A stretch of DNA of 64,000 nucleotides, from the NCBI RefSeq assembly GCF_014696925.1, contig NZ_JACJQY010000017.1, positions 31,219-95,218 of the forward strand. Reading direction: 5' to 3'. The notes under the pieces are model-generated. The model did no database searches and was not told the origin of the DNA. It worked only from the letters and a program-made list of their open reading frames with translations. The DNA is from Phormidium tenue FACHB-1050. Lineage in GTDB: Bacteria; Cyanobacteriota; Cyanobacteriia; Pseudanabaenales; Pseudanabaenaceae. A program made the position numbers and the translations under genes. Below, one piece after another: positions 36,068 through 43,953 of this stretch. The number at the start of each line of letters is the position of its first letter. The first letter of the stretch is position 1.

Positions 36068-37519
36068 CTATTCTTCTTCTTCATCAAATTGCAGATCATC
36101 GATGGGATAAACATCTGGCCAAGCCGATGCCCCATGCTCATAAACATCAATACCAATGCGATCGGCTTCAGGATTGACTCGCAGCAGCCCCAAAGCTTTG
36201 ATGGAGCCAAACATCAAAAATGAGAATATAACTACAAAAATAATAATCGCAACTTCACCGCCGAGTTGCACTCCAAGCAAATCAAAACCACCACCTAAGA
36301 ACAATCCAGCTTTTTTATTGGTTGTTAGGGCTGGATGTCCAAATAGTCCTACAGCTATTATCCCCAACATACCGCAAGCACCATGTACTGCAAATGCACC
36401 CACAGGATCGTCAATTTCAAACCACTCAATGATGTCTACTACGACCAACACCAGTACACCAGCAACTGCTCCGATTAATGCTGATGCCCAAGGCATGACA
36501 TAAGCACAACCTGCGGTAACTCCCACTAAACCCGCTAGCGAACCATTAAGTCCACAAAATAAGTGCCACTGACGAAAGCGAAAGTAGATGTAGATAAAGG
36601 CTGCTATTGCACCAGTCGAAGCAGCTATTGTTGTATTCACAACAATTAAGCCAACTAAACCTGGATTACTCAGAGTCAAGGTCGAACCAGCATTAAAGCC
36701 ATACCAACCAAACCATAAAATCATTGTGCCAATCGTGGCATAGCCAAGGTTATGTGCTGGAGGAATCTGCCCCCATACACGATCAGGACGAGGACCAAGT
36801 AGGTAGGCTCCAACTAGAGCTGTCCATCCGCCAACCGTATGTACAGCAGCATCTCCAGCAAAATCATGAAAGTTGAGTTTATAGAGCCAGCCCCCATTGT
36901 TCCAAACCCAATGCACAACAATGGGATACATAACAGCACCCATAATAAAAGCATAAATTAGATCGCCCTTAAAGTCCGTCCGCTCAGCCATTGCACCCGT
37001 AGTGATCGTACTTGCTGTTGCCGAAAAAGCGAACTGAAAAAAGAACAAAGTCAATGTGTTGACTGGTGCAGTAGAACCTCCTGAACCCATCGCATACTCG
37101 ATCGCCCCATTATTGAAAGTAAAAGCATTACTTAAAAAGAAGCCATCTACTCCAAAAAATCCATTACTAGTTGTGCCAAAGGCGATCGCGAAACCAGTAG
37201 TCCACCAAGCTAAAAGAGTAACTGCTGCATCAATGAAGTTCTCGGTAAGCGTATTTACTACCCCCGTCTGTCTGACCAGCCCAGCCTCTAGCATGGCAAA
37301 TCCACATTGCATAAAAAATACTAAAAACCCCGTGATCAGTACCCAACTTGTGTCAACTGATAGCTTTAGCTCACTTGTGTTTTTGGTTAAAGACTCTAGT
37401 GTGCCTGTCTCAACCGCATGGGCGATCGCTGGTGTAAATGCAGCAAATATCGCAGCTCCGATGGCGATCGCCAAAAAACGCGCAAAATAATTCTTTCTTT
37501 TTGTTGTGACTTTTGCCAT
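36068..37519 (-). CDS. amt: Ammonium transporter
   Basis: Amt/MEP/Rh channel for ammonium uptake, inner membrane, trimer in known cases. About 483 residues: N-terminal signal-like segment (AIAIGAAIFAAFTPAIAHA), then 11 expected helices with SWVLITGFLVFFMQCGFAMLEAG, MGSGG...TLFFFQFAFSATA, VHWVWNNGGW, DFAGDAAVHTVGGWTALVGA, GTMILWFGWYGFNAGS and AFAVHGACGMLGIIA. The conserved His pair (VHTVGG and VHGACG) and the aromatic gate are present. C-terminal acidic tail EEEE. The ATG at 37531 would add four residues. No glnB/glnK gene is adjacent. A long 5' region with an NtcA-like site suggests nitrogen control. Confidence 0.96.
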   Translation of the reverse strand: MAKVTTKRKNYFARFLAIAIGAAIFAAFTPAIAHAVETGTLESLTKNTSELKLSVDTSWVLITGFLVFFMQCGFAMLEAGLVRQTGVVNTLTENFIDAAVTLLAWWTTGFAIAFGTTSNGFFGVDGFFLSNAFTFNNGAIEYAMGSGGSTAPVNTLTLFFFQFAFSATASTITTGAMAERTDFKGDLIYAFIMGAVMYPIVVHWVWNNGGWLYKLNFHDFAGDAAVHTVGGWTALVGAYLLGPRPDRVWGQIPPAHNLGYATIGTMILWFGWYGFNAGSTLTLSNPGLVGLIVVNTTIAASTGAIAAFIYIYFRFRQWHLFCGLNGSLAGLVGVTAGCAYVMPWASALIGAVAGVLVLVVVDIIEWFEIDDPVGAFAVHGACGMLGIIAVGLFGHPALTTNKKAGLFLGGGFDLLGVQLGGEVAIIIFVVIFSFLMFGSIKALGLLRVNPEADRIGIDVYEHGASAWPDVYPIDDLQFDEEEE

Positions 37520-37560
37520 GATTAGATCCATACACCGCTATTTGGATTGTTGAGCATTTA

Positions 37561-37661
37561 TATCAACTCACAAGAATATGACGACACTTTTGTGAGTTGC
37601 AAATCAAACCCAGCAAGGGTTTTAAAAGCATAAAATTGCTAAGCGATTTTATGCTTTGGTG
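37561..37661 (+). mobile_element. Family C MITE-like element, copy 2 (101 bp)
   Basis: Exactly 101 bp, ends TATCAA and TTGGTG, flanked by TTA at 37558-37560 and 37662-37664. It lies 30-40 bases upstream of amt, between the gene and its likely promoter. Confidence 0.8.
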
Positions 37662-37864
37662 TTAATCCGTCGCTTATCCCCTTGTTTACAATTCTTTGCG
37701 CTTAAACCCAAACCAAGATATTTTTTAAAGTGATGCAAACCAACGCTTTTAAAAAATATCTTGTGATTCCGTTGGTTAATAATTGCTGTAAGTTGTCACT
37801 GATTATTTTGAGAGATAGCAGGAAAGCTGTAAATTGCAAATTGGCGTAAGTTTAGCCCTGATTT

Positions 37865-37907
37865 CTTATACGTTTAAAGGATGATCTACAAAAGTGTCGA
37901 TTAGTAC
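37865..37907 (-). promoter_or_regulatory. Candidate NtcA-activated promoter of amt
   Basis: On the minus strand GTA-N8-CAC (37907-37894; one mismatch to GTA-N8-TAC) is followed after 23 bases by TATAAG (37870-37865). This is the geometry of NtcA class II promoters. It would give a leader of over 300 bases that includes the family C element. One half-site mismatch keeps confidence low. Confidence 0.35.
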
Positions 37908-37934
37908 AGTCAAGCTTTTAGGAAATGCAACATA

Positions 37935-38029
37935 TATAGCGCTTTTCAAGCAAGCGAGGTACAAAGGTTTGTTTCCCCGCCTTCGGCGGGGAAACAAACC
38001 CGTACTTCACTAGACTGATAAACGCTATA
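37935..38029. repeat. Family B repeat, copy 1 (95 bp)
   Basis: Ends TATAGCG / CGCTATA; contains GGTTTGTTTCCCCGCC-TTC-GGCGGG hairpin and CACTAGACTGATAAA. Three other copies at 41288, 57832 and 62865. Confidence 0.85.
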
Positions 38030-38051
38030 GTCTGCGGTTTTGAGGAATGCG

Positions 38052-38067
38052 TGTGATCACTATCACA
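38052..38067 (+). promoter_or_regulatory. CRP-type site 1 (perfect TGTGA-N6-TCACA)
   Basis: TGTGATCACTATCACA matches the CRP/SyCRP1 consensus at all ten fixed positions. It lies 45 bp (centre to centre) upstream of a second site. Confidence 0.65.
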
Positions 38068-38096
38068 AGAGAGTTGTTACAAGATCGCCTTCTTTC

Positions 38097-38112
38097 TGTG
38101 AGTTGAGTCACT
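38097..38112 (+). promoter_or_regulatory. CRP-type site 2 (TGTGA-N6-TCACT)
   Basis: One mismatch to consensus. A possible -10 box GATACT lies at 38134-38139. With a start near 38146 the site centre (38104.5) is at -41.5, the class II activator position. Confidence 0.55.
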
Positions 38113-38145
38113 ACTTAAACCAGAAAAAAGGAAGATACTCTAGTC

Positions 38146-38201
38146 ACTAGCGACGTATCTACATAATTTCTCCCCGCAAGAATGCCTCCTGCGGGTTTTT
38201 T
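38146..38201 (+). ncRNA. Candidate cAMP-CRP-controlled small RNA
   Basis: Predicted from a promoter-like arrangement upstream and a strong intrinsic terminator (stem CCCGCA 38173-38178, loop AGAATGCCTCC, stem TGCGGG 38190-38195, then T-run) with no open frame in between. The terminator loop exposes CCTCC, complementary to Shine-Dalgarno sequences. About 55 nt. The exact 5' end is inference. Confidence 0.45.
38173..38201 (+). terminator. Free-standing intrinsic terminator
   Basis: CCCGCA...TGCGGGTTTTTT on the plus strand. No plus-strand protein gene lies within the preceding 880 bases, so it must end a non-coding transcript or a leader. Confidence 0.75.
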
Positions 38202-38221
38202 ATATCAAAAATCAGGAGTAT

Positions 38222-38276
38222 AAAACCCAAGAATTGTTTGGCGGCGCGAAGCGCCGCCAAACAATTCTTGGGTTTT
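38222..38276. repeat. Family A hairpin
   Basis: AAAACCCAAGAATTGTTT arm around GGCGGCGCGAAGCGCCGCC, perfect pairing. Confidence 0.9.
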
Positions 38277-38280
38277 GATT

Positions 38281-38320
38281 CCAAGGATTAGCGGCGCGAA
38301 GCGCCGCACCGCTACCTTGG
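38281..38320. repeat. Degenerate family A hairpin, adjacent copy
   Basis: CCAAGGATTAGCGGCGC...GCCGCACCGCTACCTTGG with unpaired positions; the core and outer ends are kept. Confidence 0.7.
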
Positions 38321-38412
38321 GTGAAACTGTAGCTATACTTTGCACATCTCCTGATTTTGTTTGTAAACAATTCGTTACAATACTATGTAGAAAGCTACCA
38401 CCTCTAAGAATT

Positions 38413-39189
38413 ATGTATTTAACATGGCTAGACAGTAATTCATGGCTGATCGAGATTGCAGGTAAACGCATTTTGCTCGATCCTTGGTTGGTTGATGCGT
38501 TGATGTTTGGCAATGCTGCATGGTTTTTTAAGTCTGAGCGACTTACCCAGAGAGAGATCCCCCAAAATATTGATTTGATTTTGCTGTCACAGGGGTTACC
38601 AGATCACGCCCATCCCCCTACTCTTAAGAAACTCGATCGCCAAATTCCTGTAGTTGGTTCGCCAAGTGCAGCCAAATTAGTCAACGAACTTGGCTATACC
38701 CAAGTTACGGCTCTTGCCCATGGTGAAGTATTTAGTATTCCTAACCTATTTGAAATCAGAGCCGTGCTGGGTTCACCTACTGGCCCCACTACTCTGGAGA
38801 ATGGATATATTCTCCGAGATCTCGTAGAAGGAACTTCTATTTATTACGAACCTCATGGCTACCATGCAGCCGCAATTCAAGAATTTGCGCCTGTGGATGT
38901 GGTGATAACACCCATGATTGATTTGAAATTGCCACTGGTTGGTACGGTAATCAAGGGGCAGCAAGGAGCTATACAGGTAGCAAAGTGGCTCAAGCCTCAA
39001 GTAATGTTGCCTACCGCCGCAGGTGGTGACTTGACCTATAGTGGGGTATTGTTAAATATCTTGAAGGCTGAAGGATCGATGGATTCTCTGCGATCGCTAT
39101 TTACAGAAAATAATATTTCCACCCAAGTGATCGAGCCTAAACCTTGGGAACGCTTTGAGGTCAAACTACAGAAATTAGCCGTCACATAA
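38413..39189 (+). CDS. MBL-fold protein with degenerate metal motif
   Basis: 258 residues from the ATG at 38413; a longer frame from 38275 begins inside a palindrome and is rejected. The fold resembles UlaG-like metallo-beta-lactamase proteins: MYLTWLDSNSWLIEIAGKRILLDPWL opening, a strand-turn at ILLSQGLPDHAHPPTL, PVVGSPSAAKLV, YYEPHGYHAAA and a C-terminal PQVMLPTAAGG. The usual HxHxDH is changed to Q-G-L-P-D-H, so two metal-ligand histidines are missing while Asp-His remain. Related proteins occur in cyanobacteria and plants as far as I know. Catalysis is uncertain. Confidence 0.8.
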   Translation: MYLTWLDSNSWLIEIAGKRILLDPWLVDALMFGNAAWFFKSERLTQREIPQNIDLILLSQGLPDHAHPPTLKKLDRQIPVVGSPSAAKLVNELGYTQVTALAHGEVFSIPNLFEIRAVLGSPTGPTTLENGYILRDLVEGTSIYYEPHGYHAAAIQEFAPVDVVITPMIDLKLPLVGTVIKGQQGAIQVAKWLKPQVMLPTAAGGDLTYSGVLLNILKAEGSMDSLRSLFTENNISTQVIEPKPWERFEVKLQKLAVT

Positions 39190-39191
39190 AA

Positions 39192-39249
39192 AAGGGAGCG
39201 CTGAGCGCTCCCTTAAGAAAAAAGGAGCGCTCAGCGCTCCTTTTTTCTT
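39192..39249. terminator. Double hairpin between convergent MBL-fold gene and ftsH
   Basis: Two tandem palindromes: AAGGGAGCGCTGAGCGCTCCC (39192-39214) and AAAAAAGGAGCGCTCAGCGC... (39215-39249) with T-runs, serving both strands. The second reaches the ftsH stop codon. Confidence 0.85.
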
Positions 39250-41137
39250 AGAATTTGACTGAAGCAGTTTTCTTTTCTGGGAGTTGCGTGTATTCCGCGA
39301 CGATTTTGCGGAATTCTTCACCATCTAGGGTTTCCACGTCTAACAGAATATCAACTAGGCGATCGCACAGGTCGCGATTTTCTTCGATCAAACGTTTTGC
39401 TGTGTCGTAACAAGTTTGTGCAATCTGACGAATTTGACGATCAATGCGATCGCCTAATTTGACAGAATAATCACTCTGAGGCATAAAGTTACGCCCCAAG
39501 AATACTTCGCCACTTTCGGATTCTAGAGCGCCCAATCCTAAATCTGACATCCCGAATTGAGTCACCATTAGGCGGGTCAGCCTTGCGACTTGTTGGAAAT
39601 CTCCCGATGCGCCCGTAGTGATTTCGGCATCACCAAAGACCACTTCTTCGGCAGCACGACCACCCAGCATCATCGTAATCGTGTCGAGAATCTGCGATCG
39701 CGACTCTAGTCCATATTCCTCGTCAGGAACGCCCTTGGCAAAGCCACCGATACCGCCAGATCTCGGCACGATCGTAATCTTGTCGAGCAAAGATGCATTT
39801 TTGAGCAAAGTCATTACTAGGGCATGACCGACTTCGTGATAGGCAACCAGACGTTTTTTGGAGCTATCGAGCATCGGTTTCATACTTAGCCCAATGGTAA
39901 TGCGATCGATCGCATCGGCAATTTCTAGTTCTCCGATCGCTTCTTTATAGCGTCGTGCCGCTAGGATGGCAGCTTCATTGAGCAAGTTTGCCAAATCCGC
40001 ACCTGCAAATCCGGGGGTCAGACGCGCCACCGATTCGAGAGAAACACTTTCCTCTAGTTTCTTATTACGCGCATGGACTTTGAGGATTTCTTGACGACCT
40101 TTATAGTCGGGATAGTCAACTGTAATTTGGCGATCAAAACGACCTGGTCTTAGCAAAGCGCTATCCAACACATCAGGACGATTAGTTGCAGCAACCACAA
40201 TCACGCCCGAATTACCTTGAAATCCGTCCATTTCCGTAAGCATCTGGTTTAGGGTTTGCTCACGTTCATCGTTGCCGCCGCCGATGCCCGATCCACGTTG
40301 TCGACCGACTGCATCAATTTCATCAATGAAAATGATACAAGGAGCATTATCTTTAGCTTTTTGGAATAAATCGCGAACGCGGGAAGCACCCACACCCACA
40401 AACATTTCTACAAATTCTGAGCCTGAAAGCGAGAAGAAAGGAACCCCTGCCTCTCCTGCGATCGCCTTAGCTAGTAGAGTTTTCCCCGTTCCAGGAGGTC
40501 CAATCAACAACACGCCCTTGGGGATTTTTGCGCCCACGGCTGTAAAGCGATCGGGCTGTTTAAGAAATGTAACAACTTCCTGTAGTTCTTCCTTCGCTGT
40601 ATCAATGCCAGCCACATCTTCAAACATGATTCCCGTTTTGGCTTCGGGGGAGAATCTCGCTTTCGTTTTACCAAAGCTCAGAGTTTGTCCGGGTCCCCCA
40701 GGAGCATTGCTAAGGCGACGTAACACCATTAACAATATAAAAATCAACAGCATCGGTACAAAAAATGTACTAGCAAGTTGCCAAATTAAGGTTGGTTGCT
40801 GAGGGGCTTTTACCGCGATATCGACATTATTTTCCCTCAGAGCCTTCATCAACTCGGTATTGCCATCACGGGCAATTAAGTCAACCCTGACTTTGCGACC
40901 ATCTTTTAAAACCGCTTCCGCAGCTAAGCCGTTACTTTCGAGATCAATTTTTTGAACACGATTTTCTTTCACATTTGAAAGCAGCTCGGTATAGCCCATC
41001 GTTGCTGCATTTTCACTATCAGCACGAGCAGCCGTTGGCACTGCCATTGCTACACTTTGCAATATTGCTAAACTTACGACCGTCGTTTTGACGCGCCGCC
41101 AAAAGGTTGCCAAAAAGATTTTTTTACCAGAAGACAT
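39248..41137 (-). CDS. ftsH: ATP-dependent zinc metalloprotease FtsH
   Basis: Membrane AAA protease; in cyanobacteria it degrades damaged D1 during PSII repair. About 629 residues: N-terminal segment with a first helix ([20 protein letters not shown]), lumenal domain about 45-115, second helix ([16 protein letters not shown]), AAA with [23 protein letters not shown], second region of homology [20 protein letters not shown], and protease HEVGH zinc site with the later Asp. The ATG at 41137 is preceded by GTG at 41140 and by AAGGAG. Complete and probably functional. Confidence 0.97.
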   Translation of the reverse strand: MSSGKKIFLATFWRRVKTTVVSLAILQSVAMAVPTAARADSENAATMGYTELLSNVKENRVQKIDLESNGLAAEAVLKDGRKVRVDLIARDGNTELMKALRENNVDIAVKAPQQPTLIWQLASTFFVPMLLIFILLMVLRRLSNAPGGPGQTLSFGKTKARFSPEAKTGIMFEDVAGIDTAKEELQEVVTFLKQPDRFTAVGAKIPKGVLLIGPPGTGKTLLAKAIAGEAGVPFFSLSGSEFVEMFVGVGASRVRDLFQKAKDNAPCIIFIDEIDAVGRQRGSGIGGGNDEREQTLNQMLTEMDGFQGNSGVIVVAATNRPDVLDSALLRPGRFDRQITVDYPDYKGRQEILKVHARNKKLEESVSLESVARLTPGFAGADLANLLNEAAILAARRYKEAIGELEIADAIDRITIGLSMKPMLDSSKKRLVAYHEVGHALVMTLLKNASLLDKITIVPRSGGIGGFAKGVPDEEYGLESRSQILDTITMMLGGRAAEEVVFGDAEITTGASGDFQQVARLTRLMVTQFGMSDLGLGALESESGEVFLGRNFMPQSDYSVKLGDRIDRQIRQIAQTCYDTAKRLIEENRDLCDRLVDILLDVETLDGEEFRKIVAEYTQLPEKKTASVKF

Positions 41138-41287
41138 CACTGCCTGTCGCTCCTTATAACCCTGTCGATGCGGTAATCAGTTGACTTTAATTATCTACTA
41201 GTCTAGTGCATTGGCAAAAAAGCTGTCATAAAGATAAGGGTGACACTTTGTGTTGTTTTCCAAGAATGGTAAATATTTCTACTCAGA

Positions 41288-41352
41288 TATAGCGCTTTTC
41301 AAGCAAGCGAGGTACAAAGGTTTGTTTCCCCGCTTGCTTGAAAAGCGCTATA
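41288..41352. repeat. Family B repeat, short copy 2
   Basis: First half of family B (TATAGCGCTTTTCAAGCAAGC..GGTTTGTTTCCCCGC) followed directly by the complement of its own start (GCTTGAAAAGCGCTATA). The middle hairpin half and right end are replaced, so the copy is a 65-bp fold-back. Confidence 0.85.
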
Positions 41353-41362
41353 AGAGAAAACA

Positions 41363-41755
41363 ATGAATTGGATTGCTGCTCAGATCAAGTGGATCATGCT
41401 CGTGTCTGGTTTACTGACTTGTACATTGTTTTATGCTGCGATCGCACCACAAGCAGCCCTAAATTCTTTGTTTGGTGATTCTTTAGAAGGTCAACTTTCT
41501 GAAATCATAGTCCGCAATTGGGGCGCTTTAATAACTCTTGTGGGCGCAATGCAAATCTATGGGGCGTTTAACTCTCCAAACCGTCCATTAATTGTGTTTA
41601 TCTCAATTGTGAGCAAGCTGACCTTCGTTAGTTTAGTGTTGATTTACGGTCGCCAATATCTTGGGCAAGCAGGAGTTGCTGTGGCGATTGATTTGGTAAT
41701 AGTTGGGTTATTTGTTGGGTATCTGCTAGGCGATCGCCAACAAAAGACCGAATAA
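41363..41755 (+). CDS. Hypothetical four-helix membrane protein
   Basis: 130 residues with four hydrophobic segments: about 10-32, 48-66, 72-93 and 100-122. No catalytic motif. Residues NWGALITLVGAMQIYGAFNSP and the overall plan recall small DUF4345-like membrane proteins, but I cannot confirm this. Divergent from ftsH, with the short family B copy between them, 10 bases upstream of the start. Confidence 0.7.
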   Translation: MNWIAAQIKWIMLVSGLLTCTLFYAAIAPQAALNSLFGDSLEGQLSEIIVRNWGALITLVGAMQIYGAFNSPNRPLIVFISIVSKLTFVSLVLIYGRQYLGQAGVAVAIDLVIVGLFVGYLLGDRQQKTE

Positions 41756-41815
41756 GCGATTTGCGCCACTAATTGGCGATCGCTAAGTACTTGTGCAAAA
41801 TAAATTACAAAAACC

Positions 41816-41852
41816 CCGTAAAGTTGCTCCCCTGCGGGGAGCAACTTTACGG
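41816..41852. repeat. Perfect hairpin CCGTAAAGTTGCTCC
   Basis: CCGTAAAGTTGCTCCCC-TGC-GGGG... fully paired, no T-run. Possible terminator of the membrane-protein gene. Confidence 0.65.
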
Positions 41853-41991
41853 CTATAGTTTGGCGATCGCTCCTAATTCTAAAAAAATGCAGTAATTTTA
41901 GGAGAAGATAGATTTACTTCACATTCTTTATGGGTGCTGTGAGACAATTACACTAAAATACACGCAAGCAACGCTACGCATATTCATATCC

Positions 41992-42885
41992 ATGAACGCC
42001 ACAACAAATATTCAGCCATTTTCTGCCGATGATTTTGCCAATGCCCTCGCCGAGCATAACTACGAATTCGCCGTTGGGCAAACCGTGAAGGGCAAGGTAG
42101 TGTCAGTCGAAAGTAGTGGCATTTATGTCGATATTGGCGCTAAATCTTTAGGTTTCCTCCCCATCGAAGAAGCCACGCTCAGTGGTTCTTCGCGCTCCAA
42201 CAGTGATGCTTTCCCCATGGGTAATGAGTACGAATTTCTGATTATTAGTAGTCAGAATGCTGATGGTGAAGTAAAGCTTTCGGTGCGCCGTTTATTATTC
42301 AAGCAAGCTTGGCAGACTCTCCGTGATTACCAAGCAGAGTCCAAGGTTTTTGAAACTAAGGTGATCGGCACAAATAGCGGTGGTGTGATCGTTGATTCTG
42401 TGGGTTTACGTGGGTTTGTACCGCGATCGCACCTTTCTGACACCTCAGATCTCGCTAAACTAGTTGGCAAAACTATTCCTGTGATGGTGCTAGATGCCGA
42501 TGAGACTCGCAAAAAGTTGGTGCTATCTAACCGTCAAGCTGCCAAACTTGCAGCGATGAATCAACTTGCCAAAGGGCAACTTATCAGTGGCAAAGTTACC
42601 AATATTCGTCCTTTCGGGGCGTTTGTGGAGTTTGCTGGGGTTTCAGGCTTGTTGCATGTCAAGGAAATGAGCCAAAAGCCCGTCAGTGATCCCACCCGTG
42701 TATTTCAGATCAATGACATGATCAAGGCTGTAGTCGTGGATATTGATGAGTCACGCGATCGCATTGCTCTGTCCACCAAGATCCTTGAGCTTCATGCGGG
42801 TGAAATGCTGGATAACTCAGCGCAAGTCTTTGCGGAAGCCGAAGAACGCCTCGAAAAGAATATCAGTAAGCTCTGGGAAGCCTAA
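41992..42885 (+). CDS. S1-domain RNA-binding protein (ribosomal protein S1-like)
   Basis: 297 residues with three S1 domains: about 27-100 (GQTVKGKVVSVESSGIYVDIGAKSLGFLP), 115-180 (KVIGTNSGGVIVDSVGLRGFVPRSHL) and 195-265 (GQLISGKVTNIRPFGAFVEFAGVSGLLHV). Cyanobacteria have two short S1 proteins; this three-domain form could be either. It binds mRNA at the ribosome or acts in RNA handling. psbM lies 136 bases downstream, beyond a terminator. Confidence 0.9.
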   Translation: MNATTNIQPFSADDFANALAEHNYEFAVGQTVKGKVVSVESSGIYVDIGAKSLGFLPIEEATLSGSSRSNSDAFPMGNEYEFLIISSQNADGEVKLSVRRLLFKQAWQTLRDYQAESKVFETKVIGTNSGGVIVDSVGLRGFVPRSHLSDTSDLAKLVGKTIPVMVLDADETRKKLVLSNRQAAKLAAMNQLAKGQLISGKVTNIRPFGAFVEFAGVSGLLHVKEMSQKPVSDPTRVFQINDMIKAVVVDIDESRDRIALSTKILELHAGEMLDNSAQVFAEAEERLEKNISKLWEA

Positions 42886-42889
42886 TCTC

Positions 42890-42933
42890 CCCAAAAGAAG
42901 GTGATGCTTTGCGTCACCTTCTTTTGGGCTTTT
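42890..42933 (+). terminator. Terminator of the S1-domain gene
   Basis: CCCAAAAGAAGGTGAT-GCTTTGC-GTCACC... stem, five bases after the stop codon, followed by CTTTTTT. Outer CCCAAAAG is shared with family A. Confidence 0.8.
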
Positions 42934-43021
42934 TTAATTTTTTCGTAAGACTAATCAATTTTGAACTTAGAATATTAGCAGTCATCAAAATCTTTAAAAA
43001 TCAGCACTCAAATTCAAATTT

Positions 43022-43141
43022 ATGGAAACTAATTTTCTTGGTCTTCTCGCTACTGTCTTAGCCGTATTTGTACCTACCGTCTTCTTGCTAACGCTGTATA
43101 TCCAAACCTCTAGCCGTGAAGAAGGTCAAAGCAGCAAATAG
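43022..43141 (+). CDS. psbM: Photosystem II protein M
   Basis: 39-residue single-helix PSII subunit located at the dimer interface. Translation from ATG at 43022: METNFLGLLATVLAVFVP, then TVFLLTLYIQTSSREEG, which follows PsbM (LGxxATxLxxxVPTxFLxxLYIQT) along its length, with a short SSK tail extension. Too short for usual ORF cut-offs. It has its own terminator at 43146. Confidence 0.95.
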   Translation: METNFLGLLATVLAVFVPTVFLLTLYIQTSSREEGQSSK

Positions 43142-43145
43142 TAAA

Positions 43146-43173
43146 AAAGCACAGCCCTAGGGCTGTGCTTTCT
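43146..43173 (+). terminator. Terminator of psbM
   Basis: AAAGCACAGCCCTAGGGCTGTGCTTT stem right after the psbM stop codon. Confidence 0.8.
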
Positions 43174-43177
43174 ACCT

Positions 43178-43224
43178 CAAAAAAAGAGAATGGCAGCGCT
43201 TCGCGCCACCATTCTCTTTTTTTG
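43178..43224. repeat. Family A hairpin
   Basis: CAAAAAAAGAGAATGGCAGCGC-TTC-GCGCCACC... with one core mismatch; GGGTTTC follows. Confidence 0.85.
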
Positions 43225-43373
43225 GGTTTCAGACAGCTATTTTTTGGTAAGCCGCCAACTGGATCTCGCTTTGCTGAAATGCGATCGCTTTCATTTGGGC
43301 GGCTTTGAGGACTGTCTCATCCATTTATGTTACCCTCAGGATTAATAGCGAATAAAACTTTGAGGAAAAGCTG

Positions 43374-43874
43374 ATGACACAGGCTTACTTAGAGACACAA
43401 GATATCCACGAACCAGCGATCGCTAATAATTCCCTTGATTCACTTACTTCGCTCTATGAATGTGACTTTAATCTGTGGGTTGAGGCGACAGCCCAGTTAT
43501 TGCGTGAGGGCAGATTAGCAGAACTAGATGTGGGGAATTTAATCGAAGAAGTGGAATCGATGGGAAATAGTGATAAACATGCTTTAAGTAGTGATTTAGT
43601 TGTGGTTTTACTACATTTGCTTAAATGGCAATATCAACCGAACAAACGCACAAGAAGCTGGGAAAAGAGTATCGCTGAGCATCGGCGGCGGATTCGGAAG
43701 ATTTTCAAGAGTAGTCCTAGTTTAAGGAATTATTTTCAGGAAATTTTTGATGAATGTTATCTTGATGCGAGGAAACAAGCCAAAATTGAAACAAGATTAC
43801 CTTTAGCTCATTTCCCTGAGATCTGCCCTTTTACTTCTGAGCAAGTGCGTGATGAAGACTTTTTGCCTGAGTAG
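43374..43874 (+). CDS. DUF29 family protein
   Basis: 166 residues. The DUF29 pattern is clear: SLYECDFNLWVEATAQLLREGRLAELDVGNLIEEVESMGNSDKHAL, LLHLLKWQYQPNKRTRSWEKSI and a C-terminal FPEICPFTSEQVRDEDFLPE. Family members are very common in cyanobacteria and have no established function; they are often found in accessory regions. Here it precedes an inactivated Uma2 gene. Confidence 0.88.
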   Translation: MTQAYLETQDIHEPAIANNSLDSLTSLYECDFNLWVEATAQLLREGRLAELDVGNLIEEVESMGNSDKHALSSDLVVVLLHLLKWQYQPNKRTRSWEKSIAEHRRRIRKIFKSSPSLRNYFQEIFDECYLDARKQAKIETRLPLAHFPEICPFTSEQVRDEDFLPE

Positions 43875-43953
43875 GCGAATTGCCTCAAATGTTTGGAGCG
43901 CGATGACAAAATCTAAAGTTGTATAATGTTGTGGCAATTTGGTAGCAAAAATT

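Larger units (their letters stand above)
37532..38412. other. Long spacer upstream of amt and the MBL-fold gene
   Basis: 881 bases without a recognised protein gene. From left to right it holds the family C element (37561-37661), an imperfect hairpin (about 37713-37761), an NtcA-like promoter for amt, a family B repeat (37935-38029), two CRP-type sites, a free-standing terminator and two family A hairpins. Confidence 0.7.

Noticed and set aside
38275..38412. N-terminal extension of the MBL-fold gene
   Set aside because: Begins within a family A hairpin; the fold starts at MYLTWLDS (38413).
43229..43324. 31-residue minus-strand frame MDETVLKAAQMKAIAFQQ
   Set aside because: Starts well but has no ribosome site or known relatives; possibly a gene remnant, evidence too weak to list.
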